Of a stretch of DNA of 5,498 nt, positions 5,103 through 5,498 are shown one piece after another. The position numbers and the translations under genes were made by a program. How positions within the stretch are numbered: position 1 is the stretch's first letter; each line of letters opens with the position of its first letter. Under the pieces are notes generated by a model that was given only the letters and a program-made list of their open reading frames with translations, made no database searches and was not told the DNA's origin. This stretch comes from Candidatus Goldiibacteriota bacterium (lineage in GTDB: Bacteria > Oederibacteriota > PGYV01 > DSYL01). Location of the stretch: NCBI GenBank assembly GCA_026418955.1, contig JAOAAI010000204.1, positions 1 to 5,498 of the forward strand, read 5' to 3'.

Positions 5103-5498
5103 ATGACTAAAAAAATATTTTTGTTCTTTTTTTCTTTGTTTTTCTTTATATCTCTAATTTTTATCAGTTGCTCAAAATCAGGTGATAATCCTACAGGGCC
5201 TGGCTCACCTGCGAATACAAATACCTGGACCCCTAACTGGACAGCAACAATTAAAAAAACAAACACATTTTCACCAACAATAACTTTTACTTATATAACC
5301 TATATACCCACACTCACTCCCATATGGGTAAATGGAAATGATTTTTATGAGCCGGATAATATATATTTACAAGCAAAAACAATAACATCTGGTCAAACTC
5401 AGATGCACTCCATACATGTTTGGGATGATGAGGACTGGATGAAATTTACTGTTAATAATAGTTTTGTTTTTTCTATATATACATGGGGATCTAATAAC
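5103..5498 (+). CDS. secreted lipoprotein with a Thr/Pro-rich linker and a PPC-like domain, cut at the right edge
   Basis: The first 132 residues of a plus-strand gene that continues past the window. MTKK is followed by a hydrophobic stretch (5-21) and a lipobox ending in I-S-C, so C23 should be lipidated by the Lgt/LspA pathway and the protein anchored outside the inner membrane. Residues 24-77 are a low-complexity tether rich in Thr, Pro, Asn and Trp. From residue 79 a folded domain begins: NDFYEPDN (79-86), HSIH (102-105) and DDEDWMKF (108-115). This spacing resembles the bacterial pre-peptidase C-terminal (PPC) type domains, beta-sandwiches found on secreted proteins. What follows, enzyme or more repeats, is unseen, so no function is assigned. 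The ATG follows GAAAGG (5090-5095) with seven intervening bases. An overlapping minus-strand frame at 5081-5266 is rejected because this frame has both a signal peptide and domain motifs. Confidence 0.85.
   Translation, partial: MTKKIFLFFFSLFFFISLIFISCSKSGDNPTGPGSPANTNTWTPNWTATIKKTNTFSPTITFTYITYIPTLTPIWVNGNDFYEPDNIYLQAKTITSGQTQMHSIHVWDDEDWMKFTVNNSFVFSIYTWGSNN

Noticed and set aside
5081..5266. Minus-strand 61-codon open frame opposite the lipoprotein
   Set aside because: The plus-strand frame has a ribosome binding site, signal peptide, lipobox and domain motifs, while this one has only a spurious hydrophobic start.

Overview
The window is very AT-rich bacterial DNA with tightly packed protein genes, mostly on the minus strand, each behind a strong AGGAGG-type ribosome binding site. 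The gene content is that of a bacterial chromosome: an FtsK/SpoIIIE DNA translocase, a phosphohexomutase, a single-domain response regulator and a lipoprotein. The lipoprotein has a Thr/Pro-rich linker followed by a D-x-Y-E-P-D-N ... H-S-I ... D-E-D-W domain, a style I associate with uncultured, low-GC candidate-phylum bacteria. That taxonomic placement is only an impression. There are no tRNA or rRNA genes, insertion sequences, CRISPR arrays or phage genes.

Layout, left to right. Positions 1-255 hold no confident gene: an edge fragment that may be the end of a neighbouring gene, a rightward promoter-like pair, and an AT-rich inverted repeat that may end the response regulator transcript. A CheY-like response regulator lies at 256-636 (minus). 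A complete ftsK lies at 803-3118 (minus) and starts with TTG. The 382-base gap at 3119-3500 is the most interesting part of the window. A complete phosphohexomutase lies at 3501-4928 (minus). A divergent promoter region (4929-5102) separates it from a lipoprotein gene that begins at 5103 (plus) and runs off the right edge.

The 3119-3500 gap is not empty. On the minus strand it contains, in order and at textbook spacing, a TTGACA/17/TATACT promoter, an AAGGAGGTG ribosome binding site, a 12-codon reading frame encoding MACKKKVKKKKK, and a GC-rich hairpin followed by seven Ts. This looks like a complete transcription unit of about 175 nt for a lysine-rich microprotein, or a leader-peptide RNA. 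An 18-bp perfect palindrome covers the -10 and probable start point. Two DnaA-box-like 9-mers lie just upstream, one helical turn apart.

The minus-strand genes are not an obvious functional pathway. FtsK acts in chromosome segregation at division, the mutase supplies sugar phosphates for envelope or storage polysaccharide, and the response regulator is an orphan receiver. No terminator is visible between ftsK and the response regulator, so they may be co-transcribed. The microprotein unit ends just upstream of ftsK, so either ftsK has its own weak promoter or it depends on read-through of that terminator.
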